A stretch of DNA of 58,354 nucleotides from an uncultured Ruminococcus sp. (GCA_946413815.1 CAMKMD010000019.1:1-58354), one strand, 5' to 3'; positions 16,866 to 26,103 are shown, counted from the first letter of the stretch. Notes: a model not told the origin generated them from the sequence alone. Translations and numbers: made by a program.

Positions 16866-17581
16866 AAATAGCAATATGCGATGACAATATCATACTGCAT
16901 GAGTATCTGAAAGGCTTTCTTGAGGAGTACTCCGCCTGCCGCAGCATTGATCTCGTCTATGATGACTTCACGAGCGGGGCAGATCTTATCGCTGCGAGCG
17001 GAAACAACTATGATATGATATTTATGGATTATCAGATGAACGGCCTTGACGGCCTTGAGACCTCCCGACGCCTCAGACAGAAGAATGTGAAATCGGCAAT
17101 AATCTTCCTGACCAGCTATGTCCATGTGGTTTTCGAGACCTTTGAAGTCGATGCCTACCGTTTCCTTACAAAGCCCATCGACAGGGAAAGGCTCTTCTCG
17201 GCCATGGATGACTTTCTCAGGAGCGGGAAAGAGAGCAGCTGCATAGTGATAAAAACCGAGGACGGCATAAGAAGGATAGATACGCCGGATATAGTCTATG
17301 CGGAGGCGGCCGGAAAGTACTGCTATATCCGCACAACTGACGATAATATCCTCTTCCGGGCAACTCTTGCGGACCTTGAAAAAATGCTGCCGGAGGATCA
17401 GTTCTTCCGTACCCACAGGAGCTATCTCGCAAGCCTCAGGCATATCAGCTCCTATAATCCGGCGGAGATTGTCTTTGACAACAAGGAGAGAGCCCTGATC
17501 AGCAAGCTCAGACTCTCTGCCTTCAAGGAGGCCTTTCTTGCCTACGTAAGGCGGAACAACAGTCCGAGACCGAGGATATGA
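16862..17581 (+). CDS. LytTR-family response regulator
   Basis: A 239-residue two-domain regulator. The receiver domain (1-120) has acidic residues CDDN (7-9), phospho-acceptor Asp56 in FMDYQM and Lys104 in LTKPID. The C-terminal LytTR DNA-binding domain (about 125-235) includes DIVYAEAAGKYCYI, the RATLADLEKMLPEDQFFRTHRSYLASLRHI core. AgrA/LytR-type regulators control virulence, bacteriocins or competence in Gram-positives. No histidine kinase or peptide gene is adjacent, so it is an orphan. The start ATG has no in-frame alternative (a TGA lies six codons upstream) and depends on a mini-ORF chain or a weak site. It is convergent with recG. Confidence 0.92.
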   Translation: MKIAICDDNIILHEYLKGFLEEYSACRSIDLVYDDFTSGADLIAASGNNYDMIFMDYQMNGLDGLETSRRLRQKNVKSAIIFLTSYVHVVFETFEVDAYRFLTKPIDRERLFSAMDDFLRSGKESSCIVIKTEDGIRRIDTPDIVYAEAAGKYCYIRTTDDNILFRATLADLEKMLPEDQFFRTHRSYLASLRHISSYNPAEIVFDNKERALISKLRLSAFKEAFLAYVRRNNSPRPRI

Positions 17582-17624
17582 GTCAGGGAGATGCCGGGAT
17601 CATATAAAAACCTACATCTGATCA

Positions 17625-17653
17625 GGGGACGCCCTCTCTTGCAGGGCGTCCCC
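17625..17653 (+). terminator. Terminator of the LytTR gene
   Basis: An 11-bp perfect stem GGGGACGCCCT / AGGGCGTCCCC with a 7-nt loop, followed by a second terminator hairpin. Confidence 0.7.
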
Positions 17654-17658
17654 TCTTC

Positions 17659-17683
17659 AAAAACAGTCCACCGGACTGTTTTT
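17659..17683. terminator. Bidirectional terminator between LytTR and recG
   Basis: AAAAACAGTCC / GGACTGTTTTT stem with a 3-nt loop, with T-tracts on both strands; it serves the convergent LytTR and recG transcripts. Confidence 0.75.
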
Positions 17684-17717
17684 GAATTCACCCCTTGCTG
17701 AGCGCTTTGTGGCTATA

Positions 17718-17788
17718 TGCGGGACTCTGTCCCGCACCCTGCCAGAGGCTCTGCCTCTGGACTCCGCTAAAGGGGCGAAAGCCCCTTT
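17718..17788. repeat. Triple-hairpin dispersed repeat unit
   Basis: Three back-to-back palindromes: TGCGGGAC-TCT-GTCCCGCA (17718-17736), CCAGAGGC-TCT-GCCTCTGG (17742-17760) and AAAGGGGC-GAAA-GCCCCTTT (17769-17788), joined by CCCTGCC and GGACTCC linkers and followed by TAGAATCCC. The same linkers and hairpin order recur near 26270-26440, so this is a dispersed repeat family. Confidence 0.7.
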
Positions 17789-17831
17789 AGAATCCCAACT
17801 GTTTAGATTTGTCGGTGATACTGCCTGTTTT

Positions 17832-19868
17832 TTATCCGGTTATTTCCCTGCTGAAAAGGCGCATGACGTCCATTCTCAGTGCTCTGTGTGGTGGCTGAGT
17901 GAGATCGGGGTCTGCGGCAAGCAGCTCACGGGCACAGTCCTGCGCCCGGCTCATAAGCTCCATATTGCAGGCGATATCCGCTATCTTCAAAGGCGGAAGG
18001 CCGTGCTGTGCGCTGCCGAAGAAATCTCCCGGGCCGCGCATCTTCAGGTCCTCCTCGCTTATCTTAAAGCCGTCGGTGGTGGAGGACATTATCTTCATGC
18101 GCTTTACGCAGTCCTCGGAGGTATTATCAGTGATGAGTATGCAGGTGCTCTCGTACTCTCCGCGCCCGACACGTCCCCTGAGCTGGTGGAGCTGCGAGAG
18201 TCCGAAGCGTTCGGCGTTCTCTATGACCATGACAGCGGCATTGGGCACGTCCACGCCGACTTCAACGACTGTCGTACAGATAAGCACCTTTATCTCCCCG
18301 TCACGGAACTGCTTCATGACCTTCTCCTTCTCGGCGGCCTTCATCCTGCCGTGGAGGAGGGCTGTCTCATAGCCCCGCAGGTCGCCCTTTGCAGCCTCCT
18401 CGGCATAGGTCTTGACGGCGAAGAGGTCGCTCTCGCTGTCCTCTATCATGGGGCACACCACATAGGCCTGCCGTCCCTCGTCAAGGCGGTCACGGACAAA
18501 GCCGAAGGCTCTGTGCCTGAGCTTTCCTGTGACAGCATAGGTCTTTACCGGCTTTCTGCCGAGGGGCAGCTGCTTTATGACGGAGATATCAAGGTCGCCG
18601 TAGATTATAAGCGCAAGGGTGCGGGGGATAGGGGTGGCCGACATTACAAGGCGGTGGGGGGAATCGCCCTTTTCCGCCAGCGCGGCACGCTGATTCACGC
18701 CGAAGCGGTGCTGCTCGTCCGTGATTACAAGGGCGAGGGATTTATACTCCACATCCTTCTGTATTATGGCATGGGTGCCGACTATGACCTGTGCCTCACC
18801 GGAGGCTATCTCCTCCCTGAGAGCGGCCTTCTTCTTTGCGGTCATGGAGCCCGTGAGGAGGACCACCTTCACCCCGAAGGGTTCAAGGAAGCCGCTGAGG
18901 GTGCGGAAATGCTGCATGGCGAGTATCTCCGTGGGAGCCATGAGTGCCGCCTGTGCGCCGCTCTTTGCGGTAAAGTAGCAGGCCGCAGCGGCTACAGCAG
19001 TCTTTCCGCTGCCCACGTCGCCCTGCAAAAGCCGGTTCATGGGGATATTCCGGCGGAGGTCGGAGACTATCTCCTCTGCCGCCCTGCGCTGGTCATCCGT
19101 GAGGGTGAAGGGGAGCCCGCTGACGAAGCTCTCTATACCCTCCGGGCAGTCAAGGGCTGCGGCGGTGCTTCTGCGTGTGCGGGTCTTCATGAGCGCCATG
19201 CCCAGGGAGAGCTTGAGCAGCTCATCAAAGGCAAGGCGTCTGCGTGCTTCCTCTGCGGCAGTCTCGCTTGCGGGGAAGTGTATATTCTCCAGCGCCCACG
19301 GGAGAGGGCGGAGGGAGTACCGGCTGAGTATATCATCCGGCAGCGTCTCAAAGGGCTCCTTCCGCATGATTTCGAGGGCCTGCTTCATATTGGTGCGTAT
19401 CATGGCGGCGGAAAGCCCCTGTGTAAGGCGGTATACCGGCTGTATCAGCACATCCTCGTCTGCTCTGAGCCATGTGGGGGAACTTATCTCCTTACGGAGG
19501 AAGCTGCCTGTCACCTTGCCGTACATATAGTAGGTCGTCCCCTCCTGCAGGGCATGGAAGGCATAGACATTGTTGTATACCACGATGAGTATATCATCCA
19601 TGCCGTCGGAAGCGGCAGCCTTGCATATAACGAGCCCGCCTCTTATTCTCTGGGGCGGAGTCTTCTTGTATACCGTCAGCTTCAGCACGCTGTATTCCCC
19701 GACGGGCGCCTGGGATACCGGCACATGGCAGCGGAAATCGAGGTAATCACGGGGGATGTGGTATATCAGCCCGTAGGGAGTCGTTATCTCGAGCTTCCGG
19801 TACTTCTCGCCCCGGGCTTTTCCGACACCCTTGAGGTATTCTATATCGCTGAATAAAGTAGCTGGCAT
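17832..19868 (-). CDS. recG: ATP-dependent DNA helicase RecG
   Basis: A 678-residue superfamily 2 helicase that reverses stalled replication forks and branch-migrates Holliday junctions. The N-terminal wedge/OB region (about 1-250) includes LKGVGKARG and IPRDYLDFR. The helicase core has Walker A GDVGSGKT (283-290), the ITDEQHRFGV box, ATPIPRT motif, and QLRGRVGRG in the C-terminal helicase domain. Length and motifs are those of an intact enzyme. ATG 19868 lies 5 nt after AGGAGG. It is downstream of spoVS and ymdB on the same strand, separated from spoVS by a terminator. Confidence 0.97.
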   Translation of the reverse strand: MPATLFSDIEYLKGVGKARGEKYRKLEITTPYGLIYHIPRDYLDFRCHVPVSQAPVGEYSVLKLTVYKKTPPQRIRGGLVICKAAASDGMDDILIVVYNNVYAFHALQEGTTYYMYGKVTGSFLRKEISSPTWLRADEDVLIQPVYRLTQGLSAAMIRTNMKQALEIMRKEPFETLPDDILSRYSLRPLPWALENIHFPASETAAEEARRRLAFDELLKLSLGMALMKTRTRRSTAAALDCPEGIESFVSGLPFTLTDDQRRAAEEIVSDLRRNIPMNRLLQGDVGSGKTAVAAAACYFTAKSGAQAALMAPTEILAMQHFRTLSGFLEPFGVKVVLLTGSMTAKKKAALREEIASGEAQVIVGTHAIIQKDVEYKSLALVITDEQHRFGVNQRAALAEKGDSPHRLVMSATPIPRTLALIIYGDLDISVIKQLPLGRKPVKTYAVTGKLRHRAFGFVRDRLDEGRQAYVVCPMIEDSESDLFAVKTYAEEAAKGDLRGYETALLHGRMKAAEKEKVMKQFRDGEIKVLICTTVVEVGVDVPNAAVMVIENAERFGLSQLHQLRGRVGRGEYESTCILITDNTSEDCVKRMKIMSSTTDGFKISEEDLKMRGPGDFFGSAQHGLPPLKIADIACNMELMSRAQDCARELLAADPDLTQPPHRALRMDVMRLFSREITG

Positions 19869-19889
19869 CTGAGCCTCCTGTCATAAAAA

Positions 19890-19915
19890 CAAGGGCGGAA
19901 AGTTTCCGCCCTTTC
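19890..19915 (-). terminator. Terminator of spoVS
   Basis: Read on the minus strand: AAGGGCGGAAA / TTTCCGCCCTT stem, then GTTTTT. Confidence 0.7.
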
Positions 19916-19940
19916 AGATCAATTGATTACCGGAAGCAGC

Positions 19941-20201
19941 TTATCTCTGCTCACAGATGAGCTTGATAGCTGTTCTCTCTTCGCCGTCTATTGAGATATT
20001 GGCGAAAGCGGGGATGCAGATGAGATCAATGCCGATAGGAGCAAGATATCCTCTTGCGATCGCTATAGCCTTGATCGCCTGATTTGCGGCACCTGCGCCT
20101 ACAGCCTGTACTTCTACGGCTTTCTGCTCACGGATGACGCCTGCGATAGCTCCGGCAACTGAATTTGGTGTAGAATGTGATGAAACCTTTAAAACCTCCA
20201 T
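19941..20201 (-). CDS. spoVS: Stage V sporulation protein S
   Basis: An 86-residue protein matching SpoVS along its full length (MEVLKVSSHSTPNSVAGAIAG, VGAGAANQAIKAIAIARGYL, IPAFANISIDGEERTAIK). It has an Alba-like nucleic-acid-binding fold and in bacilli influences septation and spore coat assembly. It also occurs in non-sporulating relatives, so it does not prove sporulation here. It follows the metallophosphoesterase YmdB, as in Bacillus, with 159 bp between them, so it may have its own promoter. ATG 20201 follows AGGAGGG by 7 nt. Confidence 0.97.
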   Translation of the reverse strand: MEVLKVSSHSTPNSVAGAIAGVIREQKAVEVQAVGAGAANQAIKAIAIARGYLAPIGIDLICIPAFANISIDGEERTAIKLICEQR

Positions 20202-20360
20202 TTATTGAGCCCTCCTGTGTTTAGATTTGTATTAGATTCTTGTACTAATGCTTTTGATGCGATGCAATCATATTATTGCAATCATTGTACAATCCTTTAT
20301 ACAATTGTATTATACACCAAATAAGCAAATAATTCAAGTACTTTACGAAAACTTTGTAAC

Positions 20361-21128
20361 TTATCTTATAATCAGTCTATCAATTTTGTTACTTTTGCCA
20401 GTTTTCTCATCAAACTCCACAAAAACACCACACAAAAAGCACTTGCCTTCAGCCTCCTTGAAGCGGGCGGGGAGGTGCAGACGCTGTTTGTTGACGGCTG
20501 ACTGTATCTCCACTCCGAGGCAGGAATACTCAGGGCCGGTCATGCCTGCGTCGGTGATATATGCCGTGCCGCCGGGGAGAATGGTCTCGTCTGCGGTCTG
20601 TACGTGGGTGTGGGTACCGAAAACTCCCGTTACCTTGCCGTCGAGGTAGAAGCCCATGGACTTCTTCTCCGAGGTGGCCTCTGCATGGAAATCAAGGAAG
20701 ATGCAGGGGGTATTCAGCTTGCGGAGGATATTGTCTGCGGCGGTGAAGGGGTTGTCAAGGGGCTCCATGAAGGCCGTGCCCATGATGTTCATGAAGGCTA
20801 CGGAGTAGGTCCCCATATCCATCACGGTATAGCCGTGGCCGGGTGCGCCGCCGGGGTAGTTTGCGGGGCGGATTATCCAGCGCTCCTCGTAGATATCGTA
20901 GGAATCCCAGCGCCGGAAGGCGTGGTTGCCTGTGGTGATGAGGTCTGCGCCGGCAGAGAGTATGGATTCGGCGGACTGGCGGGTTATGCCGTTGCCCTGT
21001 GCGGAATTCTCTCCGTTCACGACGGTGATATCGGCTCCGTATTCACGTCTGAGCCGGGGCAGTTTCTCTTCGAGGAACGTGCAGCCTGCCCTGCCTACAA
21101 CGTCGCCTATGAATAGCAGTTTTTTCAA
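20361..21128 (-). CDS. ymdB: YmdB-family metallophosphoesterase
   Basis: A 255-residue TIGR00282/YmdB protein, a dinuclear-metal phosphodiesterase reported to act on 2',3'-cyclic nucleotides and to affect biofilm and motility choices in Bacillus. Metal-ligand motifs are FIGDVVGRAG (Asp8), VVNGENSAQG (Glu39, Asn40), TTGNHAF (Asn, His), FHAEATSEK (His) and FGTHTHVQTAD (two His). It starts at TTG 21128, 4 nt after AGGAGAAG; no ATG with a site exists. In bacilli rny lies upstream; here the neighbour is a divergent asnB. Confidence 0.95.
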   Translation of the reverse strand: MKKLLFIGDVVGRAGCTFLEEKLPRLRREYGADITVVNGENSAQGNGITRQSAESILSAGADLITTGNHAFRRWDSYDIYEERWIIRPANYPGGAPGHGYTVMDMGTYSVAFMNIMGTAFMEPLDNPFTAADNILRKLNTPCIFLDFHAEATSEKKSMGFYLDGKVTGVFGTHTHVQTADETILPGGTAYITDAGMTGPEYSCLGVEIQSAVNKQRLHLPARFKEAEGKCFLCGVFVEFDEKTGKSNKIDRLIIR

Positions 21129-21296
21129 TTTTCTTCTCCTGTGTCTGTTATGATATTTGCTGTATATAAATCATACCACTCTGCCGCCCGTATGTCAAGG
21201 GTATCTGAGTCCCTGTGACGCTTATTCGCTCCCCGGCATACTATGATACGTAACCATCTGGCGTGCCGTATGCCGAAAGCGGCAGAGGGAGGACTT

Positions 21297-23120
21297 ATGT
21301 GTGGTATCGCAGGTATAGTCAGCTTCAGGGATGATATGCGGGGTGAGATGAAGGTATGCGAGAGTATGCAGCACGCTCTCCGCAGAAGAGGCCCCGACCA
21401 GCGAGGGATAGCCATGTATCCGGAAGCGGCGCTGGTCCATACCCGCCTTGCAGTCATAGACGCAGAGGGCGGGCGGCAGCCCATGACCCTCCGGCAGGGG
21501 GAGAGGGAATACACCATAGTGTACAACGGTGAGCTATACAACTCCGGTGATATCCGCCGCGAGCTTGCCGGAGAGCCCTTCCTCACCCGCTCGGATACTG
21601 AGACCGTCCTCCGCAGCTACATGAAGTGGGGCGGGGAGTGCGTTGAGCACTTCAACGGGATATACGCCTTTGCGGTATACGACAAGGCGGAGCATAGGGT
21701 CTTCCTTGCCCGTGACCGCATCGGTGTGAAGCCCCTGTTCTATGCGGAGACAGGCAGCAGGCTGATATTTGCCTCAGAGCTGCCGGCTCTCCTCTGTCAT
21801 CCTGATGTGCCGGCGGAGATAGACGCAGAGGGAGCGGCAGAGCTCCTGCTCATCGCTCCCGGCAGGACTCCCGGCTGCGGCGTTTTCCGGAATGTCAGGG
21901 AGGTAAAGCCCGGCTGGTGCGGCACCTATGATGCCTCCGGCCTGCATCTGCATGAGTACTGGCGGCTCAGGGCGCAGGAGACGGAGGAGAGCTTTGAGGA
22001 GACTGCGGAGAAGGTGCATGACCTCGTTCTTGATTCCATAAAACGGCAGCTGGTCTCCGATGTGCCGGTATGCACCTTCCTCTCCGGCGGCCTTGATTCC
22101 AGCCTTATCTCCTCCGTGACCGTCTCGGAGCTGAAAAAGGAGGGAAAACAGCTTACCACCTTTTCCGTACACTATGCCGGAAACGAGAAATACTTCCGCA
22201 GCTCCCGCTTCCAGCCGGAGAGTGATGACGCCTATATCACAAGGATGGCAGAGTATCTCGGCAGCGACCATCACAGGGTGACGGTGGAGGTGCCGGAGCT
22301 GACGGATGCCCTCTATGAGGCAGTCGAGGCCCGGGGTCTGCCCGGTATGGCGGATGTTGATGCCTCCCTGCTGCTGCTCTGCCGTGAGATAAAGAAATAC
22401 GGCACAGTCGCTCTTTCGGGTGAATGCGCCGACGAGTTCTTCGGGGGCTATCCCTGGTACAGGGATAAGGATATACGCATGACGGACGGCTTCCCCTGGG
22501 CGCAGAGCACGGCTTACCGCAAGCGCTTCCTCGCCGGTGATATCGCCGCCGTGACAGATGCGGAGGACTATGTCTACAGCCGCTACCGTGAGACGGCGGA
22601 CTATGCGGAGAAGCTCACCTCGGACAGTGAGACCGAGGGGCGTATGCGTGAGATGATGCAGCTCAATGTCTCCTGGTTCATGCAGACTCTCCTTGACCGC
22701 AAGGACAGGATGTCCATGTACAGCGGCCTTGAGGTGAGAGTGCCCTTCTGTGACCACAGGATAGCGGAGTATCTCTATAACGTAAGATGGGAGTACAAGG
22801 ATTGGCAGGGGCGGGAAAAGGGGCTCCTCCGCCATGCCATGCGTGAATGGCTGCCGGAGGAGGTGTTATGGCGGAAGAAGAGCCCCTACCCCAAGACCCA
22901 CGACCCCGCCTTCCTTGCGGCAGTGACGGAGCGGCTGCGGGAGATACTTTCCGCTCCCACGCCGCTTACTGATATCGTAAGGCGTGAGGAGCTGGAAAAA
23001 CTCCTGCGCCATGAGGAGAAGGTGCAGTGGTACGGGCAGCTCATGAACCTGCCCCAGACCATAGCCTTCTTCATACAGCTTGACTGCTGGATGAAGAGGT
23101 TCAGGGTGAGGTTGGTATAA
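21297..23120 (+). CDS. asnB: Asparagine synthase (glutamine-hydrolysing)
   Basis: A 607-residue class II amidotransferase that converts Asp, Gln and ATP to Asn. The N-terminal nucleophile is Cys2 after removal of Met1 (MCGIAGIVSF), with the glutaminase motifs RRGPDQRG, VHTRLAVID and YNGELYN. The synthetase domain has the PP-loop FLSGGLDSS and later GECADEFFGGYPWY and RKDRMSMYSGLEVRVPF. The start ATG 21297 follows GGGAGGA and places Cys at position 2; a longer in-frame start at 21243 would destroy the catalytic N-terminus. The 3' end overlaps the opposite-strand lipoprotein gene by 20 bp. It is divergent from ymdB. Confidence 0.97.
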   Translation: MCGIAGIVSFRDDMRGEMKVCESMQHALRRRGPDQRGIAMYPEAALVHTRLAVIDAEGGRQPMTLRQGEREYTIVYNGELYNSGDIRRELAGEPFLTRSDTETVLRSYMKWGGECVEHFNGIYAFAVYDKAEHRVFLARDRIGVKPLFYAETGSRLIFASELPALLCHPDVPAEIDAEGAAELLLIAPGRTPGCGVFRNVREVKPGWCGTYDASGLHLHEYWRLRAQETEESFEETAEKVHDLVLDSIKRQLVSDVPVCTFLSGGLDSSLISSVTVSELKKEGKQLTTFSVHYAGNEKYFRSSRFQPESDDAYITRMAEYLGSDHHRVTVEVPELTDALYEAVEARGLPGMADVDASLLLLCREIKKYGTVALSGECADEFFGGYPWYRDKDIRMTDGFPWAQSTAYRKRFLAGDIAAVTDAEDYVYSRYRETADYAEKLTSDSETEGRMREMMQLNVSWFMQTLLDRKDRMSMYSGLEVRVPFCDHRIAEYLYNVRWEYKDWQGREKGLLRHAMREWLPEEVLWRKKSPYPKTHDPAFLAAVTERLREILSAPTPLTDIVRREELEKLLRHEEKVQWYGQLMNLPQTIAFFIQLDCWMKRFRVRLV

Positions 23121-23724
23121 GGCCGGCCTGCATGGGTCTTGTTACCTCTGTCGGGGCGGTGATGCTTTCTGTTTCCGGCTCTGCGGTGCCTGTCACCTTT
23201 ACCTCCGTGAAGCGGATATCCAGCTTGCTGCCGGGCATTTCGAAGCGGCTGATAAGGCCCTCCCCGTCGACGGTGAGGTTGTACTCGCCGCTGTCGAGCC
23301 TGCCGCTTACGGTGAGCATACCGTCAGTCTCGGTGCCGGAGAGCTTTTCAAGGGCGGCGTTCTCCTCTGCGGCAGATATAAGGCAGAGCAGCATGGCCTT
23401 GACGGGCAGAGCCGATTTCGGTACCGAGAAGGTGAGCCCCTTGTAGGAGGCGGTGACTGTGCCGTCCGTCCGGCTGAAGGAGAGAGTTACTCCGCTGAGG
23501 GAGGAGGGGGTCTCGAACACGGCCTCCCAGTCTCCGGCGGCGGTGTGCTTCACGGTGCCTTCCGCTTCAAGGCGGTCGAGGGTGAGGGTCATAGCGGCCT
23601 CGAAGGGCAGCCCGAGCCTGTTCTCCCGTGAGGAGCCCTCTCCGCCGGGCATATCCGGTACGGAGCAGGCGGCGAGCATAAGCGCATAAAGGGCGGCAAG
23701 TACAGATAGGATAAGTCTTTTCAT
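23101..23724 (-). CDS. Putative lipoprotein, unknown function
   Basis: A 207-residue protein with a lipoprotein signal peptide (MKRLILSVLAALYALMLAAC, lipobox Cys20). The mature part is beta-rich with repeated strands (DWEAVFETPSSLSGVTLSFS, YNLTVDGEGLISRFEM) and resembles the LolA/LppX-like or DUF-type outer-face proteins in secondary-structure feel only. I do not recognise the family. ATG 23724 lies 8 nt after AGGAG. Its C-terminal codons overlap asnB (convergent). Confidence 0.75.
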   Translation of the reverse strand: MKRLILSVLAALYALMLAACSVPDMPGGEGSSRENRLGLPFEAAMTLTLDRLEAEGTVKHTAAGDWEAVFETPSSLSGVTLSFSRTDGTVTASYKGLTFSVPKSALPVKAMLLCLISAAEENAALEKLSGTETDGMLTVSGRLDSGEYNLTVDGEGLISRFEMPGSKLDIRFTEVKVTGTAEPETESITAPTEVTRPMQAGLIPTSP

Positions 23725-23750
23725 GGTATCAGCTCCTGTAGATATGATAA

Positions 23751-23797
23751 GGGCAGCACTGTACGTACCCTGAGGTACGGCACAGTACTGCCCTTTT
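23751..23797. terminator. Long hairpin between nnr and the lipoprotein gene
   Basis: An imperfect stem of about 19 bp (GGGCAG-ACTGTACGTACC / GGTACG-CACAGT-CTGCCC) with TTTT on the plus strand and TTATC on the minus strand. It lies directly after the minus-strand nnr gene and probably ends that transcript. Confidence 0.6.
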
Positions 23798-23817
23798 AGA
23801 CTTCCTTCGTTTTATAC

Positions 23818-25524
23818 TTACTTTGCCTTCTGCTTTTCCCTGATAAGAGCGAACGCACGGGGGATGCAGTCGATGATATCCCTCGGCAGCATACCGTCCA
23901 TGCCGAGCTTTTCGGCGGCGGCGTCTCCGGCAAGGCCGTGGAGGTATACTCCCGCACAGGCTGCCTCGTGGGGGAGATAGCCCTGTGCCGATACTGCGCC
24001 GATTATGCCGGCGAGGATGTCTCCGCTGCCGCCTCTTGACATACCTGCGTTGCCGGTATGGTTGGCGGCGGTTATCCTCTCGTTGCAGATGAGAGTGCCT
24101 GCGCCCTTGAGGACTACGGTTATGCCGAACTTCTCGGCATATTTCTCGGCCACGACGATGCGGTTGTCGTTTATCATGCGGGTCTCGCAGCTGAGCAGTC
24201 TTGCCATCTCTCCGGGATGGGGAGTGATGATAACATCTTTGGTGATGTTCTGTAATATATCTATGTCCTTTGCTATACAGTTTATTCCGTCTGCATCGAT
24301 AATAAGGGTGCAGCCGCAGGCCTGTGCGGTCTGTACGACAAATTTCGTGAGGGCAGTGGTATCCGTGGTGACGCCCATGCCGCAGCCGATGACTACGGTG
24401 TCGGAATCCTCCATAGCCTCCTTTATGGCGTTCTGGTTATCCTCGAAGAGCATGAAGCCGCGGTCGTCCTCGGCAAGCTCTATGAAGGTGGCCTCTGGAG
24501 CGAGTACCGATGCCGTGTCTATGCACTTCTCAACGGAGGCGAGACGGACAAGTCCTGCGCCTGCACGGAGAGCACCGAGTGCTGCAAAGGCCGCTGCTCC
24601 GCGCATGGAGGAGGAGCCTGCAATGATGAGCACCTTGCCGTACTGTCCCTTGTGTGCGTCACGCTCACGCTTGGGGGGATAGCCGGATATCTCAAAGCGG
24701 TCGATGCGGTGGTACTGTCTTTCACCCTCTATGGCGGCGACTGCTGCTCCGGGTATTCCGATATCAGCAACGTGTATGCTGCCGCAGAGCTTCTTGAGGG
24801 GGTACTGGGTCATACCGGTCTTCTGCCAGCCGAAGGTCACGGTCTCATCAGCCTTGAAGGTGCCTGCGGAAACAGTGCCGTTCATGCAGTTTCCGCCGCT
24901 CGGCACATCTACGGCTATCCTGTAGGCGGCTGTGCCTATGCTGAATACCGAGGCGATATCGCTGCTGAGCTTTCCCTTGAAGCCCGTTCCGAAAACGCCG
25001 TCAACGAGGACATCTGCGCTCACTACGGCGGAGCGTACAGCGGCTATCCTCTCCTTCTCCTTCAGGAGTATGTTCTCGACGGGGGAGAGCTCCTTCTTCT
25101 TCTTCAGCTCGTCTATATCGTTATCCTGTACAGTCATGAAGCTGAGTTCAGCGGCCTCTATCGCCGCATTGGCTGTCTCGTCACGGTAGCCCTGGATAAC
25201 CGTCACCTTGTCGGGGAGGGCCTTTATCATCTCCTTGCAGAGCTCTGTCTTTGCCTCGCCGCAGAGGGGTATCATGGTTATCTGATAGCCTTTGTAGACC
25301 AGCAGGGCAGCGGCGGCATAGCAGTCACCGCCATTGTTGCCTGTGCCTGTGAGGAAGGTGATGTTGGTAGCCTCGGGTGGGAGTTTCAGTTCCTGCCGGC
25401 AGTAGCCGTCGATGCGCTCGGAGAGCTTTTTTCCGGCGTTCAGCATCAGCTGTCTCTTTGATACGCCGAGCTTTTCCGATCTGTCCTCGATCTTTCCCAT
25501 CTGCTTGGGCGTAACTATTCGCAT
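23818..25524 (-). CDS. nnr: Bifunctional NAD(P)H-hydrate epimerase/dehydratase
   Basis: A 568-residue fusion that repairs damaged NAD(P)H: the N-terminal epimerase (YjeF_N, about 1-240) interconverts R and S NAD(P)HX and the C-terminal ADP-dependent dehydratase (carbohydrate-kinase fold, about 265-560) regenerates NAD(P)H. Motifs include TGTGNNGGDCYAAA in the epimerase, GQYGKVLIIAGS, TPHPGEMARLL and NAGMSRGGSGDILAG in the kinase-like domain. A Lys/Glu-rich insertion (about 133-157, DIDELKKKKELS...) interrupts the epimerase domain. ATG 25524 follows AAGGAGG by 8 nt. It is 15 bp after the small membrane-protein gene and likely in one operon with it. Confidence 0.95.
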   Translation of the reverse strand: MRIVTPKQMGKIEDRSEKLGVSKRQLMLNAGKKLSERIDGYCRQELKLPPEATNITFLTGTGNNGGDCYAAAALLVYKGYQITMIPLCGEAKTELCKEMIKALPDKVTVIQGYRDETANAAIEAAELSFMTVQDNDIDELKKKKELSPVENILLKEKERIAAVRSAVVSADVLVDGVFGTGFKGKLSSDIASVFSIGTAAYRIAVDVPSGGNCMNGTVSAGTFKADETVTFGWQKTGMTQYPLKKLCGSIHVADIGIPGAAVAAIEGERQYHRIDRFEISGYPPKRERDAHKGQYGKVLIIAGSSSMRGAAAFAALGALRAGAGLVRLASVEKCIDTASVLAPEATFIELAEDDRGFMLFEDNQNAIKEAMEDSDTVVIGCGMGVTTDTTALTKFVVQTAQACGCTLIIDADGINCIAKDIDILQNITKDVIITPHPGEMARLLSCETRMINDNRIVVAEKYAEKFGITVVLKGAGTLICNERITAANHTGNAGMSRGGSGDILAGIIGAVSAQGYLPHEAACAGVYLHGLAGDAAAEKLGMDGMLPRDIIDCIPRAFALIREKQKAK

Positions 25525-25539
25525 TTTGTGATCCTCCTT

Positions 25540-26103
25540 TTATTTGTGCATTTTATTCCTGAGCGTTCCCGGGAGCGCTCTAACGATCATGCCGAGCATC
25601 TTCTCGTCCGGTGTGAAGATGAGACGGGTATTGCCGTATTCCTCGTGAGGGAAATCGGCATAGTAATTCTCAGGCTTCTTTTCTCCGCCTTCCTCCTCAA
25701 AGACACGGGGAGTGCCCTCCGCGGAAACTACGGTCATATCGGAGGTCTCCTTTGCGGAGCCGTCATATACGCCGAAATCAGTGACCTTGCGTACCTCAAG
25801 GCTGAGGAGCTCCTTGCGGCGGGTCTTGGCAAGTATCTTGTCGATATCAAGAGTGCCGTTGGTGAAGGTGTATTCGTATTCCACCTGTGTGTTCTGGAAA
25901 AGGCGCCATGCGGCAAATCCGCAGGCTGCCGTGAGGGCGGCGCCGAAGAGGAAGCCGAGGGACCTTCCCGCAAAAAGCATCATTACGGTGAGCACCGCAA
26001 GCACGAGGGTGAGGAGCGCTCCTCCGACAAAGACCCCGATCGTCCTGAATCTGTCTGAGCTGTCAGAATTCTTCGTTACAAGCTGTTCGGCAAAATTATC
26101 CAT
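25540..26103 (-). CDS. Two-TM membrane protein of unknown function
   Basis: A 187-residue protein with two adjacent membrane helices (about 23-75: IGVFVGGALLTLVLAVLTVMMLFAG, then FLFGAALTAACGFAAWRLF), followed by a cytosolic domain rich in beta strands (YEYTFTNGTLDIDKILAKTRRKELLSLEVRKV). It resembles a clostridial DUF6106-type family, from memory only; function unknown. The start is the ATG preceded by GGAG at 8 nt; an in-frame ATG 18 bp upstream has no site. First gene of an operon with nnr, and has a clear promoter (26145-26173). Confidence 0.75.
   Translation of the reverse strand: MDNFAEQLVTKNSDSSDRFRTIGVFVGGALLTLVLAVLTVMMLFAGRSLGFLFGAALTAACGFAAWRLFQNTQVEYEYTFTNGTLDIDKILAKTRRKELLSLEVRKVTDFGVYDGSAKETSDMTVVSAEGTPRVFEEEGGEKKPENYYADFPHEEYGNTRLIFTPDEKMLGMIVRALPGTLRNKMHK

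Noticed and set aside
17682..19856. A 724-codon open frame on the plus strand opposite recG
   Set aside because: It lies almost entirely antisense to recG, whose motifs are intact, and its own protein has no recognisable domain and a composition expected from the GC-rich opposite frame.
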